This document shows positions 41,001 through 51,897 of a stretch of DNA of 64,000 nt, in pieces. The DNA is from Semisulcospira habei (taxonomy: Eukaryota > Mollusca > Gastropoda > Semisulcospiridae), in the NCBI GenBank assembly GCA_036245525.1, contig BTPG01000004.1:157380158-157444157 (forward strand), read 5' to 3'. The notes beneath the pieces are model-generated. The model worked only from the letters and a program-made list of their open reading frames with translations, ran no database searches and was not told the DNA's origin. Numbering within the stretch: the first letter of the stretch is position 1; each line of letters starts with the position of its first letter. A program made the translations under genes and the position numbers.

Positions 41001-41413
41001 TTTGCAACGTCTGTTGGCAGTGGTATCCATGATTTACCTAATATAGGATGATACCTTGACTGCTTTAGTTGTAGTTCATGTACATGTCCTTCGTGCCAAC
41101 CAGACCCCTTCATTTTTGCTTTGTCAATTGCTTCAAGAAAGTCAGGTAACAGTCTGTCTCTAAACACGTTCTCCAATTCCCTTTTTGTGTTAACTGTGTG
41201 TTGTCTTGTTGATATATACGATACAATCACTTCACCGTCTACTCTAGTAAATTCTATTTTTGCAACAACTTGAATCTTTACACTGCCTGTAAGAAGATTA
41301 TCTTGTATGACAGAAAAAGACATTTCTATCGATTCATAAACATTGTTACTATTAGATATAGGCAAGTCTGTTGTGTGAAACACATTTCTTAAACCTTGAG
41401 CATTGTCCGTCAT
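37970..41413 (-). pseudogene. Polinton protein-primed DNA polymerase B, one in-frame stop
   Basis: About 1148 codons. In order: an N-terminal region, a C2HC finger (CKRCLQRF...HVLHC, ~residue 285), exonuclease motif I (VVYADFESL), an endonuclease VII/HNH-like insert (CWVCEQPLGGDK, RDHDHITGRYRHAAHNKC), exonuclease motif II (FFHNLKGYDSH), and polymerase motifs A (YLDANNLYGFAM), B (LMNNACFGKTMEN) and C (LYTDTDSMIID). A TGA at 39143-39145 interrupts the frame between motifs A and B; everything else stays in one frame. The start at 41413 follows AAATAAAA. It is convergent with integrase and followed upstream by the 111-aa gene on the same strand. Confidence 0.9.
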
Positions 41414-41446
41414 TTTTATTTGTCCGACAAAATAATAATAGAAAAA

Positions 41447-41779
41447 TTACACTTTATGTAATACCACTTTATTGACTGTAACACTGTTAATATAAACATT
41501 TAGTTTACGTAATTGTTGAAATATTTGTTCACAAAGTATCTCAAACCAGTCCTGGTGGTTATTATTTTTAACTCTTAAGGTGGGTGTCCTAAAATCAACT
41601 GTTAAAAACTCCACATTTGGATGCTCATCAACATAATCCAAAGACATATTATATGACAAATATATTGCTGTCGGTTTTAAGACATTTATGTCAGGCTGTT
41701 TGGGACATGTTCTTATCTGAGTAAAGTGTACAACATCTCTAAAACAGTCTGTGATGTCAATGGTTTGTCCGTCTATCAT
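41447..41779 (-). CDS. Small conserved-position protein upstream of PolB (111 aa), unknown
   Basis: I do not recognise the family. The start at 41779 (MIDGQTIDITD) is chosen over the ATG at 41797 because CCAATAAAA directly precedes it, as for most genes in this element. The protein is mixed alpha/beta in appearance with no TM segment (IRTCPKQPDINVLKPTA; FEILCEQIFQQLRKLNVYI). It lies between the ATPase and PolB on the same strand. No homologue is present in the visible part of Polinton-A, where the region is beyond the window. Confidence 0.5.
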   Translation of the reverse strand: MIDGQTIDITDCFRDVVHFTQIRTCPKQPDINVLKPTAIYLSYNMSLDYVDEHPNVEFLTVDFRTPTLRVKNNNHQDWFEILCEQIFQQLRKLNVYINSVTVNKVVLHKV

Positions 41780-41806
41780 TTTTATTGGACAAAACAAAAG
41801 TATAAA

Positions 41807-42418
41807 TTAATTTACTAACCCATACCCTGTGGGCTGATCTGTCTTTAAAATAAGTTTTAGATGCTTAGTTGATTTCAGTTTATTTTTTACATCATCACGT
41901 TCATGTTTATTTGGTATGACATCATTTTCTCTGAGACAGTCTTCAAAGCTGTCACGATCTTTACAGTTAAACAAACAGATAAACTTTAACTGTTCTCGAA
42001 AATCTTTTAAAACAGCATTATATTTTTGAGTGAGAATCCATACACTGATGTTTGCATGCCTGCCACTAAAAGCCAGTTCTGCTAGAGTGTTTCTCTTCTT
42101 GACAATGTCTTTCTCTGCAGAACAGTCATCAACAATAAACAATGTTGGCTGTCCTTCAAATTGTTTGTAAAAATACAGTAGGTAGTCATTCAATTTTTTC
42201 TCAGGGTCAACTAAATAGATATTACTGTCAGTCCAAATGAAAAAACGGTTGTGATATGCTTTATTGTGTTTTATTGTAGGACAAAATATTACAATGTTTT
42301 CAAAGTGGTGTATGTATCTTGTTTGTAAGAGGTTAAGAACAAATTCAGTTTTTCCACAGCCTGTGGCACCACAAAACAATCCACAGTGTGGGTCGAGTGT
42401 CATTAAGCTCAGGTTCAT
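41807..42418 (-). CDS. Polinton DNA-packaging ATPase
   Basis: Intact homologue of 2519-3130, with Walker A GATGCGKT (residues 17-24), Walker B TLFIVDDCS and the SVWILTQKYN segment. The same order relative to the capsid gene is kept, but here the gene beyond its 3' end is the 111-aa/PolB pair rather than the 175-aa gene. Confidence 0.9.
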   Translation of the reverse strand: MNLSLMTLDPHCGLFCGATGCGKTEFVLNLLQTRYIHHFENIVIFCPTIKHNKAYHNRFFIWTDSNIYLVDPEKKLNDYLLYFYKQFEGQPTLFIVDDCSAEKDIVKKRNTLAELAFSGRHANISVWILTQKYNAVLKDFREQLKFICLFNCKDRDSFEDCLRENDVIPNKHERDDVKNKLKSTKHLKLILKTDQPTGYGLVN

Positions 42419-42436
42419 TTTAATACTAATTATAAT

Positions 42437-43721
42437 TTAATACAAGTGTCCACTTAGTCTGCTTTCTGCAATATTTAATTGTGCATCATAAATCAGATAC
42501 AAATATATGTTTATTGCTCCTCCTGTTTCAGTCTTTTTTTGTATCTGAATTGTTATTCCGTCACTGCCGTTTTCAACTGTACGTCCTGACCCATGAAGGT
42601 AATCATCGTCCGTACTGCGAAGATCTAACTACAGTGCATACTTTTCTGTCAGGTATTGACTGATCCTTACGTCATACAGATGTAAATCTTTACACGCCAT
42701 GTTTGCTGGTTTTTCTCTAAGTCTTCCACCTGCCCACTTTATAATCTCGTGATAGTGTTGATAAGGCAGCATACCCGATGCGTACACTTGATTAGGTCGA
42801 CCTTCAATCGTACAGGATAAATGTGTAATCTTTGGATTGTAGAATTTTTCTGACTCTCTTTTGAATGGATTTTTTGGTTCAATAAACAACATCAGTATAC
42901 CTTTCAGTGACCTGGCAGGTGTGTTGAGGTTTATGTTCCACATTGTATCAGCTTTGTCTTTGGGTATTGTACTGTGTCTTATCACGCGGTCATAATAAAT
43001 TGGAAGTCTTGACTGATATTGATTTTGTATTAGTCTGGCAAGTTCAGTGTGTGTGACAATTTCGTATTGCAATGAAATGTTTGAGATCTTGTAACTATGT
43101 TGCGTCTGGGTCAGTTGTTTTGATAACTTTTGCACAGTCATTAAATGTTAGTTCAAAACTCAGACGGTCATTCAGTGCTCCTTGGTAATAAGGTAAGTGT
43201 GTTGTGAGGATTTCAAATTCAAGTGGAATGTAAAATATATTACCATATGTATCTGCTAATATAACGTCTTCAATTGCAGATGTTGATTTGTCTCCCGCGT
43301 CAATTCTAAGTTTAGCAACGTTTGAGGATTGTATGCCTTGGTAAACACGGTCTTCTCTTTCTTGTCGTGTAAGCCACAAATCTTTGTAACAGTAAAACAC
43401 ATCAGCATCATCAAGACTAAACACTTCCTGTCCTTCAAGTTTTACTTTAATAGTCTTAACAATTGCTCTGCCAAGATTGTCAACGAGTGTTCTGTTTACA
43501 TCTGATTCTGATGAAAGTTCAATATTAAATGCAAGGCATGCAGTGCCAGGAACAATAACATCATTGGGACCCAGGTTTGGAAACTTGACTGTAAGTGTTT
43601 GGTTTTGGTCTATAGTACTTGGATTGTTTGTAATGACAATTGATTGTCTAATGCCCTTAACACCAAGAGGCTCACGAAGTTTTCTGTACGGGTCTAACTT
43701 TGATCCGTAGGACTGTGTCAT
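42437..43721 (-). pseudogene. Polinton major capsid protein candidate, broken
   Basis: Homologue of the intact gene at 3150-4433 with the same start (MTQSYGS after AATAAA). Two breaks are seen: an extra four bases near 43095-43100 shift the frame, and a TAG at 42629-42631 replaces a Trp codon. The C-terminal ~60 codons remain readable down to 42437. The decay contrasts with the intact ATPase next to it. Confidence 0.8.
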
Positions 43722-43762
43722 TTTATTATGCAAAAATCAAAAATATTAAATTAATAAAAACA

Positions 43763-43818
43763 ATGGCAGCAGGAGGATTTAATCATGATGATATTGAAAT
43801 GGATGTCATGGATGACTA
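43763..43818 (+). pseudogene. Polinton coiled-coil protein, 5' piece cut by insertion
   Basis: The first ~18 codons match the start of the gene at 4474 (MA-GGFNH motif) and are then interrupted by the TIR-type insertion at 43819. The gene resumes at 50721. Confidence 0.75.
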
Positions 43819-45164
43819 TCCCAGCACGCACAGTATCTTGGGCAAATATTGGTCCATTGCTGGATAATGGCCGATATATTGGGCCAGTATGCGAGAGCTT
43901 AGCGCCATGCTGAAACCAACACGCGCGCCGGTATCGCGTGAGCCCGCGCGCGCGCCGGTATAATCAATCTTGGTGCCAAGCTGGAACAATCACGCGAGCT
44001 GCCGGAGGCTGTACCGCGCCCGCGCGCTGCTTCGACTGCAAATGTTGGCACACGATAGGCGAGCCAGTCTGGCCCAATTCGCAACATTGACAGATGAAAT
44101 TTTAAATCTAGCCGACATTTATCTTGAAAATAAATATACAACGGCAATCTTTTACCATAGTTTGGGCACGCCGTGACTTTTTTTTTGTTTAAATAATTTT
44201 TTTTATATAACATTTATTCGCCACATTCTATGTTTTGTCAGACACTGCATTGCATGCCGGTATCGATAGCACCTGCTGCGATTATTTCCGCCAAATTTGA
44301 CTGCAGATCAAGGCTACAAATTCCATTGCCAGACCAAGTTCCAGCTTTCTTTCTTCTATATTTCTTTCGCTGACGCCACGTGCACTTGCTGATTAAGGTA
44401 TACGTACGTGTATAGTACGATTTTAAACTTCTCCTTGAGAAAATATGGATTTTAAAGATGAGTCGTACTGGTCGAAGAGGAGAAAAATCAGGAATTCCCA
44501 CTACAATATCGTGCAGAGCTGGAGAACCTCAACACAGTCCTAGACAACCCGCGGCGACCAGGAACAACATGGTAATTATACATTTGAAATCTGAATATTG
44601 TTTGCATTTTCTTGTTTTGTGGTGTGCTGCTTGGGTTGATCAATTTAGTTATGTAGCTGGAGGTTTAAAAACTAATATTTTATTATAATTTACATGCAGT
44701 TTTGTGTTTCGTTTTATGCTTTCTGCTCTATGCAGGAAAACTACAGAGAAAGGTAAATTTTGATTGTGATTCTTTTGGACAAATTTTATTTGTAAAAACC
44801 GTTTTATTTTTTTCTGTGTGTGTTTGCAGATTCTGTACTTATCCCATTGGAGGCTTGGACTTTAAAGATTGTGTACGGAGGACAATGCCCTTTTTGATGA
44901 GGACAAGTCAGTGTCTGGATATTGTACAACCTCACTGAAAAAAGGGGAATGAAGCCTTCAGCAGACTGTATAACTTGCACAACGCAATGATTGGTAAATT
45001 ATAATTAAGTAATTAATGCTCTGTTTTATTATTAAAACAAGATGGGATAAAACATAACCCACAAAGTCCCTTCTATACGAGTGCTGTCCTCGCTTTTGTC
45101 TTTGATCTGATTCTGATGTTGAATTATCTATTGAAAAAGTCTCACAGATCTGCCAATGCATCAG

Positions 45165-46346
45165 TGAGTTCTATAATGCCTCAGTGCGCGAGCATGACTT
45201 GGCCCCGGTAGCTGGACTCACAATCCAGGGGAAAAAACGGATTTGTTCAATAGCATGTCCGTTGAAAGGTCCTGGTAAATCAAAGTGGCACAGTTGGAGT
45301 GCGCCCGAGTTGATCAGTGTTCAGGTCGTACTCCATAGGCAATAGATTTCCCTGTCCCCCATAACCCGCCCGTCAGGGCCGTCCATGATCACCTCGGTGC
45401 TGTGGACGTTAAACCCGAACTAACCAACCAACCATGACTTGTGACCCAGTTTCTCGGCTGGCCTGGAACAAACTAAGTGGCCAAACTGAAACAGCCGCGT
45501 GACGCGTATGTCAAGACATACGCGCCACGCGGCTGTTTCAGTTTGGCCACTTAGTTTGTTCCAGGCGAGCCGAGACACTGGGTCACAAGTCGTGCTCGCA
45601 CACTGAGGCAGCGAGTCTCTCAGCTGTCAAGCTAGCTGATGAGCGGGCTTCCTGCAAGGCGCAGTACAGCAGGAAAAATGACTACCTTTTGTTTTCATGA
45701 CTTTCTTATTTACCGTTCTAGTGTGTGATGCAAAACTTTGTGAGATCTGTTTTTTTCTCTTTATTTCCACCTTATCCTGCTGGCTACTGGTTTGTCACAA
45801 CTATAGTGTGTTTGGTGTCAGTGTGTTGGGCAGAATGTCCGCTTTTAAACAAACAAAGCTTTACTCACAAACCAGATAGGTGAGGCTAGCGCTGGCAGAA
45901 TTGTATAACAAACCAAGGGGAATTACTCAGCGCTGGACAGAACAGTTAGATCCCCTGCCCCCGCCTATCAGGCACCCATTCGCCAGCCCACAGAGAAATA
46001 CGCAGGTATAGAACAAGACGATCATCTACATCCCTACCCCGCCTATCAGGCACCCATTCGCCAGCCCACAGAGAAATACGCAGGTATAGAACAAGACAAT
46101 CATCTACATCTGGGGTAGGGATGTAGATGATCGTCTTGTTCTATACCTGCGTATTTCTCTGTGGGCTGGCGAATGGGTGCCTGATAGGCGGGGGCAGGGG
46201 ATCTAACTGTTCTGTCCAGCGCTGAGTAATTCCCCTTGGTTTGTTAAACAAAGCTTTGCATCACACACTTGAACGGTACATAAGAAATTCATGAAAAACA
46301 AAATGTAGTCATTTTCCCTGCTGTACTGCGCCTGGAACAAACTAAG
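45165..46346. repeat. Large compound foldback
   Basis: Two nested inverted repeats. The first pairs 45179-45200 plus 45433-45511 with 45512-45608 (CCTGGAACAAACTAAGTGGC occurs in both arms). The second pairs about 45658-46065 with 46117-46335, sharing GCAGTACAGCAGG, GTGTGTGATGCAAA, AACCAAGGGGAATTACTCAG and CCCGCCTATCAGGCACCCAT. One arm of the second carries a tandem duplication of ~86 bases and an extra segment. Such near-perfect arms suggest a recent or gene-converting structure. Confidence 0.75.
45201..45432 (+). mobile_element. SINE-like insert (232 bp) with 8-bp target duplication
   Basis: The insert ends TGTGGACGTTAAACCCGAAC plus (TAACCAACC)-type tail and is flanked by CATGACTT at 45193-45200 and 45433-45440. 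The CGTTAAAC ending resembles the other short retroposons here. It sits inside one arm of the foldback. Confidence 0.75.
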
Positions 46347-47837
46347 TGGCCACTTCTAGCGCTGGGCCAAACAGCCGAGGTGATTGATTTGTCAAACATC
46401 ATTTGTCATGACGCAAGTTTTAGTTTACGTATTCATTTAGTTTTAAATGATATGAGTTTCACTTCATAGGTTTGAGAAAATTGTGTCAAAACTAGAACTC
46501 CATAGTACAATTTCAGTCTTGCTATAATTTGTGTGAAAGCAGGTTGACACTGGTCACCTGCATCCACTTCTTAAAGCGCGTTGATGTGTGTGTGCGTGCA
46601 TGCACGCGCGCTCCAAACATCTCCAAGAGGCGCCTGGAGTGCGCATGAGGATCTATTCCTCCTGGAGATGCGCGCATGTTTATGTGAGAGAGAGGGCCAC
46701 TCGTGCAAGAGAGAATGCCGTCATATTTTAGAGCTCATTCAGATGTTGGAGCCTGCACTGCAGGGAGTTAGCACTTTATAAATTTAATTATTATTATATT
46801 TAGAGTATTAGGTCAGTATCTCCGTAGTGACGGAGTTGCCTCTTTTACGTCACCGCCGGTCTGACTTTCTCTAGAAGTAAAGTTTTTTTTAGTGTTTTAA
46901 TGCTTTTCTGAAAAGAATTAATTTTTACTAAAGAAGTTGAAAGGATGAAAAGCTGGCTAACGAACTTATCCAATGTCTTTCTCCAAACTAGCAATAGGTT
47001 CAAGTAATTATGACAAAAATTACGGTCTCTAATCTGGGTCAACCGACTTCCTATAAACGGTTGTTTATGTCTTCAATGTGTCATTCAATATGCTCGGAGG
47101 TTGTCTTAGCCGCCACCCACTTAAGAAAGTATTTCACCAAGACCAAGTTTTAAATTCAAGCTTGTGTGTACAGAAATATCAAAGATAAGAACTCTTCTTT
47201 ACATACATGCATGCATACATTCGCACATACGGCGCTTCACGCCAAATGTACGTTCAGCAGCGAAGTTAGTGTAACTAGACATGACGTAATTTTTATCTTG
47301 TTGCTTCAATTAGAGGTTTAGCCTGCTTGCCTTGACATGGACATGCTATTAAATTCGCCCCACTGCGACCTTTCCTAAAAGCTCCTTTCTATAAATAGAA
47401 GGGACTTAAAAGACTTAAAAGAAAACTGAAGTCCAAAATGGGATCAAACCATTCAAGTGACTGCATGGATATTGCAAAACTGGCCGAAGTGAGTCTTTGT
47501 TTTGGGTCATCTGGGTTTTTAGTTTTATCCATTGCCCGTCATGAAACATGCATCAATTGGTATTTCTCTGATACTAAGCAAGCCACAGTCTTCTGTAAAT
47601 GTTCAGACTTGGCCCAAGGGTACTTTCCACAGTATAAACACCAATTTCAGTGACCTCTCTTAAAGTCAACTCTACAGGATTCAGTAATCAGACATGCATT
47701 TTATTTTCAGATGGTGTGAGAAGGTGCCATGGTAGTGCAACAGACATAGGCCACGTTTTAACTAAATGGCTTACTCAGTTACTGGATCAATTGATCGCGA
47801 TGGGAATAAGCAGAGGAGGAAGGCGGCAAAGCGAGCA

Positions 47838-48333
47838 CACACAGACTGACAGTGAATTAGTACAGTTTTAGTTTCTCTGCAAGCTGCTAAACCCTCTGGC
47901 TATCAGTACTGCCTGACATTGTGATGATTCCTGCAGGACACAGACTGACAGTGATTAGTACAGTTTTAGTTTCTCTGCAAGCTGCTAAACCCTCTGGCTA
48001 TCAGTACTGCCTGGCATTGTGATGATTCCTGCAGGACACAGACTGACAGTGATTAGTATAGTTTTAGTTTCTCTGCAAGCTGCTAAACCCTCTGGCTATC
48101 AGTACTGCCTGGCATTGTGATGATTCCTGCAGGACACAGACTGACAGTGATTAGTATAGTTTTAGTTTCTCTGCAAGCTGCTAAACCCTCTGGCTATCAG
48201 TACTGCCTGGCATTGTGATGATTCCTGCAGGACACAGACTGACAGTGATTAGTATAGTTTTATTTTAGTTTCTTTGCAAGCTGCTTAACCCTCTGGCTAA
48301 CAGTACTGCCTGACATTGTGATGATTCCTGCAG
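47838..48333. repeat. 98-bp tandem repeat, about five copies
   Basis: The unit ACACAGACTGACAGTGATTA...TGATGATTCCTGCAGG starts within the last exon-like piece, including its stop codon region, so the end of that gene and its 3' sequence has been multiplied. Confidence 0.9.
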
Positions 48334-49096
48334 GAATCAGTGCGACTTATAGTGCAATACAGACAGCCAAAGGGTTAATCATACCTGTTGTCATCAGATT
48401 TATCATATAAGTAGAAACTAGAATGTAGTGCATGTTTTGTGATTTTGTTAAAACTACAATTTCTTTTGTTATGAAACGTTATAAAATATATGTTGTGTAA
48501 TGGTTATATATGGTATAGATCTGTCATTTCTGTCTACCATCTTAGAATTTTTAATTAACTTTTTTTCCGGTCAAAGCAACATCAACTTCAAACATTGGAC
48601 ATTAATTTCAACTAAACTGTCCATGACAGAAGAAAATTAAACTAATTTTGATTGCAATATTAAGTTTCATTCTGATTCAAATATTCAGTTTGCTACACTG
48701 TTAAGTCAGTCGGGCCAAGATGCTTGTAAACATATTGTTTATTTTTACAAGTATAGTTTGCCTGATCACTTAAGCTTGCCTCATGTTTTTTGTTGTTGCA
48801 CATAACATTTTAATAAGACATACATGTTTTGTAACCATCTGTTGCAGAAGTGTTTATGTTTGAAAAGTGATGGCAGCTACTGGCTAGTTTAGGGCTTTCA
48901 AGCAATGTTGAGCAAACCTGCTTTTAGTTGCAAGTTATTAAAATGCTAACTGGCTGCATGCATGAACTTTTACTCCCCCTCCCCATTACACTTAAGGTTT
49001 TATTTGATACTATTTTTAACCCATTCAATCCAGAGGCTGATTTTGTCAGATTTGCTTGAAGGCTACATTACAAATTTTGCGACAGATTAACCATTT
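48334..49096. other. Noncoding AT-rich interior of the TIR-type insertion
   Basis: I see no gene or repeat structure of note. Confidence 0.5.
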
Positions 49097-49347
49097 GTGA
49101 CCTGTTCCCACGAAAGGGACCATAAGTCAGAAATTTTGAGTTTTGAGATATTTACACCATTACAATCTACTAGCAATACAAATTAATTTGATGCAAAAAC
49201 GATTGTTGTAGACCTGTTATTAAGCGAGAAACATGCATTTAAATTTGATCACTCGAACTGACCCAAGATGACCCCCTGCACTCTTTTCGGCCTGTAGCTC
49301 CATTCGGCCAAAAGCGACTTAAGGTCCCTTTCGTGGGAACAGGTCAC
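49097..49347. mobile_element. MITE (251 bp) with ~30-bp terminal inverted repeats
   Basis: GTGACCTGTTCCCACGAAAG at the left end is matched by CTTTCGTGGGAACAGGTCAC at the right end. Both continue with GGACC and TAAGTC. A possible ATTT duplication flanks it (49093-49096 and 49348-49351). Confidence 0.75.
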
Positions 49348-50329
49348 ATTTTAGCTTGGTGTCTCAGGTGCCAAGCTATTCTGGCACTACCCTTGAATTA
49401 TCATAGTCAAATTAATTTCAAGCATGTGTGTATTAGGATGAAAAGGGTTAATAAGGACAATTCATATGAGATTCTCTTCTTTCTTTTCATAACCAATGTT
49501 GTTTGTGCCAAATCCTGTATGTTTAGGAGGAAATTTAGTCTCCAATCGAATTATGTCAGTATATTCTGTTAATCTGTATGAAAGTTATTTATGGGAGCAG
49601 GTAAAAAATGTGCTGTGTACAAAATCTGTTATGTTTACAGATCCTATTGCCAGTACCTGAACATCTGTGTGTATGTATGTACATTCAGAGATGGTTTTTG
49701 TATGTCATGTATCAGAACAATTGTTTTCTTAATTCAATAATTGTGGGCTTTTTTTTTTAATTTTTTTTTTTACATTTTGTGTATTGTTACAGACAGGTTT
49801 CTTTTTTGTGTGAGGGGGGGGGATGTAATTAATCCATTGAATCCTGCCTGAGGGTAATTTTTTTTTAAACTTCAGATTGCCCTGTGAAAGGTATGTTATG
49901 GGTAAGGATATATAGATCAACCATTTTAGTTCAAGGGTGGTGACAGAGCTGTGCACCAAGCTGTTCTGGTACTATTCTTGAGATATCATGGTCAAATTAT
50001 TTCAGGCAGTAATGTATCAGGATGGAAAGGGTTAAATGAGATAATCATTGTCCTTCATTTCGGTATAGTTAGTGTTTTCTTTTCATAAAACTGAAAATCA
50101 GATTAAACTTGTGCATCACTGTGAATCTGAGTTCAGGTCTTTCTTTTTAAGTTGTGTTTTGAGTTACATATTTTGATGAACGTTTGATTTGATAACTATC
50201 AGATTAATATATATATGTTTGCATGATGGTCTTTTTCCTCAGAAAAAAAGCTGGATTAAATTACCAATATCCAAATCTGGGACACTACTATTCATGTTGG
50301 AAAAAGGTTGGCAGAATATTTGCTACATG
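49348..50329. other. Noncoding AT-rich interior
   Basis: Poly-T tracts near 49750-49775 and no recognisable gene. Confidence 0.5.
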
Positions 50330-50705
50330 TTGGCACCAGAATGGATTAAGCATGGCACTATATTGGCAGCCAATATTCACCATCCTGGCCCTGGGATGGA
50401 TCCATCTTGGCACTATATTGGCAGCCAATATTCACCATCATGGCCCTAGGATGGATCCATCTTGGCACTATATTGGCAGCCAATATTCACCATACTGGTT
50501 CTAGAATGGATCCAGCTTGGCACTATATTGGTAGCCAACATTCACCCGATACTGGGCCAACAATGGATCCAGCTTGGCAGCCAACATTTACCCGATATTG
50601 GGCCAACAATGGGCCATTTTGCGCTTCCAATATTGGACCAATATTGCCACCCATATATCGGCCCAATATCTGAGCCAATATTGGGCCAATATTGGACCTA
50701 TATTG
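50330..50705. repeat. 55-bp subterminal tandem repeats of the TIR-type insertion
   Basis: About four copies of CACTATATTGGCAGCCAATA...GGATCCATCTTGG, then GGGCCAATATTGG-type repeats up to the right end. Short palindromes with CCAATATTGG also occur near the left end (43845-43885). Confidence 0.8.
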
Positions 50706-50720
50706 GTGTGCTGGCTGGGA

Positions 50721-51897
50721 TGATACCAGTATGACAGATATGACAGATATGACTGGTACAAGAAATACTTACAGTTTACGTCATGAACTTTTAGAAAGCA
50801 AAGTAAACTCGTTTTATGAACATGTTGGTGATCGCCCAGACAACATAGATCCTAATCAGTTTGAACTTGACGGCAAGGGTCATTTGTATTTAAATACTGT
50901 TGACAGAGGCAAAGTATATCTAACACATAAAAACAATCCTGCTAAGTTTAGAGCTTTAAGTACAATTAAAGGAGAAGTCGGTGGTGAGGCAGCACTGCAG
51001 CGTTACCTTGGTGTTGGTTCTAGTAAAAGGTTGACACCGAGACTTGTTACTGTGCTTCATGACACGCAAACAAGATTGCCAACAGGACAAGAAATTGAAA
51101 TGTCTGAAGTAACAAGACTGCCAGAAATAGCAAACACGGTAATACAAGAAACCTCATTTACAGATGACGTAATGAAAACAATAGAAGACCCTCCTTTGTC
51201 AATGCGAGAGATAAAGGGTTTGGATAAATCACTGCAGACAATAAGAGGTGAGATGGTAAATAATGTTGCCAAACTGGGTGAGCTTGATAATCAAATAGAA
51301 AGAGAAAAAAACAAACTGGCAACTGCTGATGAAGAGAATCTTGACACAGAAATGAAACAAAGAATCCAACACAGATTAAATGATTTGTATATAGAAAGAT
51401 CAGGACGGTTAGAAGCGATTAGTATTGGAAGACAAAAACTGAAAACACAGGCCAACAGGATTAGAGAAACTATTCAGAAAATACTTCACGAAGACACTAC
51501 TTTGGCTGAGAGACTTAAAACACTTTTCAGAGAACAGGGTATTACAATTGCCAGTTTAATTACTGCTCTTGGATTTATTATCAGTACTGTAGTGTTGGCT
51601 GTTTCTGGTGGTGGTGGTGGAGGCGGTCCAACACCGCCAGCACCTCCAGCACCACCAAGTGATCCAAAAGATTTACAGTCGTGGGTAAAAAAACAATTAT
51701 CACATATATCAGACTTGCTTAAGAAATTGGCTGTAAAAGCAATGGACGCTTTGCCTGGTATTATAGGCACAGTTGTCAGTTGGCTGATCAATACTGCAGC
51801 AAAGGTAGTTGGGATTATGGCAGAGCATGTGTTGATATTTTTGGTGTCAGTAGCAGGGTTGATGGTGGGTTATTTAATGAAACAGATAAAGAAGTAA
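50721..51897 (+). pseudogene. Polinton coiled-coil/membrane protein, main 3' piece
   Basis: The remainder of the gene cut at 43818 is open to its stop. It shows the coiled coil (IEREKNKLATADEENLDTEM), the hydrophobic helix (ITIASLITALGFIISTVVLA), a Gly7/Pro-rich linker, the amphipathic segment and a C-terminal TM ending KQIKK. It lacks the frameshift found in Polinton-A, so apart from the insertion this copy preserves the protein better. It overlaps the convergent minor structural gene by 24 bases. Confidence 0.8.

Larger units (their letters stand above)
44445..47871 (+). pseudogene. Exon-like pieces, possibly a DUF4806-type transposon-associated gene
   Basis: Possible exons: 44445-44571 (donor GTAATT), a 17-base microexon 44736-44752 flanked by GCAG and GTAAAT, 44830-44905 after TTTGCAG (PIGGLDFKDCVRRTMPFLM), and 47711-47871 after TTTTCAG (DGVRRCHGSATDIGHVLTKW, stop TAG). 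The third and last pieces resemble parts of DUF4806-like proteins, which recur in repeat-rich invertebrate genomes. The middle of the domain is missing and a foldback lies between, so the gene is probably incomplete. This is a tentative reading based on splice signals and pattern. Confidence 0.3.
43819..50720. mobile_element. 6.9-kb TIR-type insertion in Polinton-B
   Basis: The left end TCCCAGCACGCACA and the right end (reverse complement TCCCAGCCAGCACACC) form short imperfect inverted repeats. Just inside both ends are repeated CCAATATTGG-like palindromes and GGCCCAATATTGG units. The flanks share TGA/GGATGA, a possible target duplication of unclear length. The interior holds exon-like pieces, a foldback, a SINE-like insert, a MITE and tandem repeats. 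I recognise no transposase, so it may be non-autonomous or carry a captured gene. Confidence 0.65.

Noticed and set aside
45697..45879. Short hydrophobic ORF in the foldback
   Set aside because: Lies in a foldback arm; length and composition are what AT-rich sequence gives by chance.
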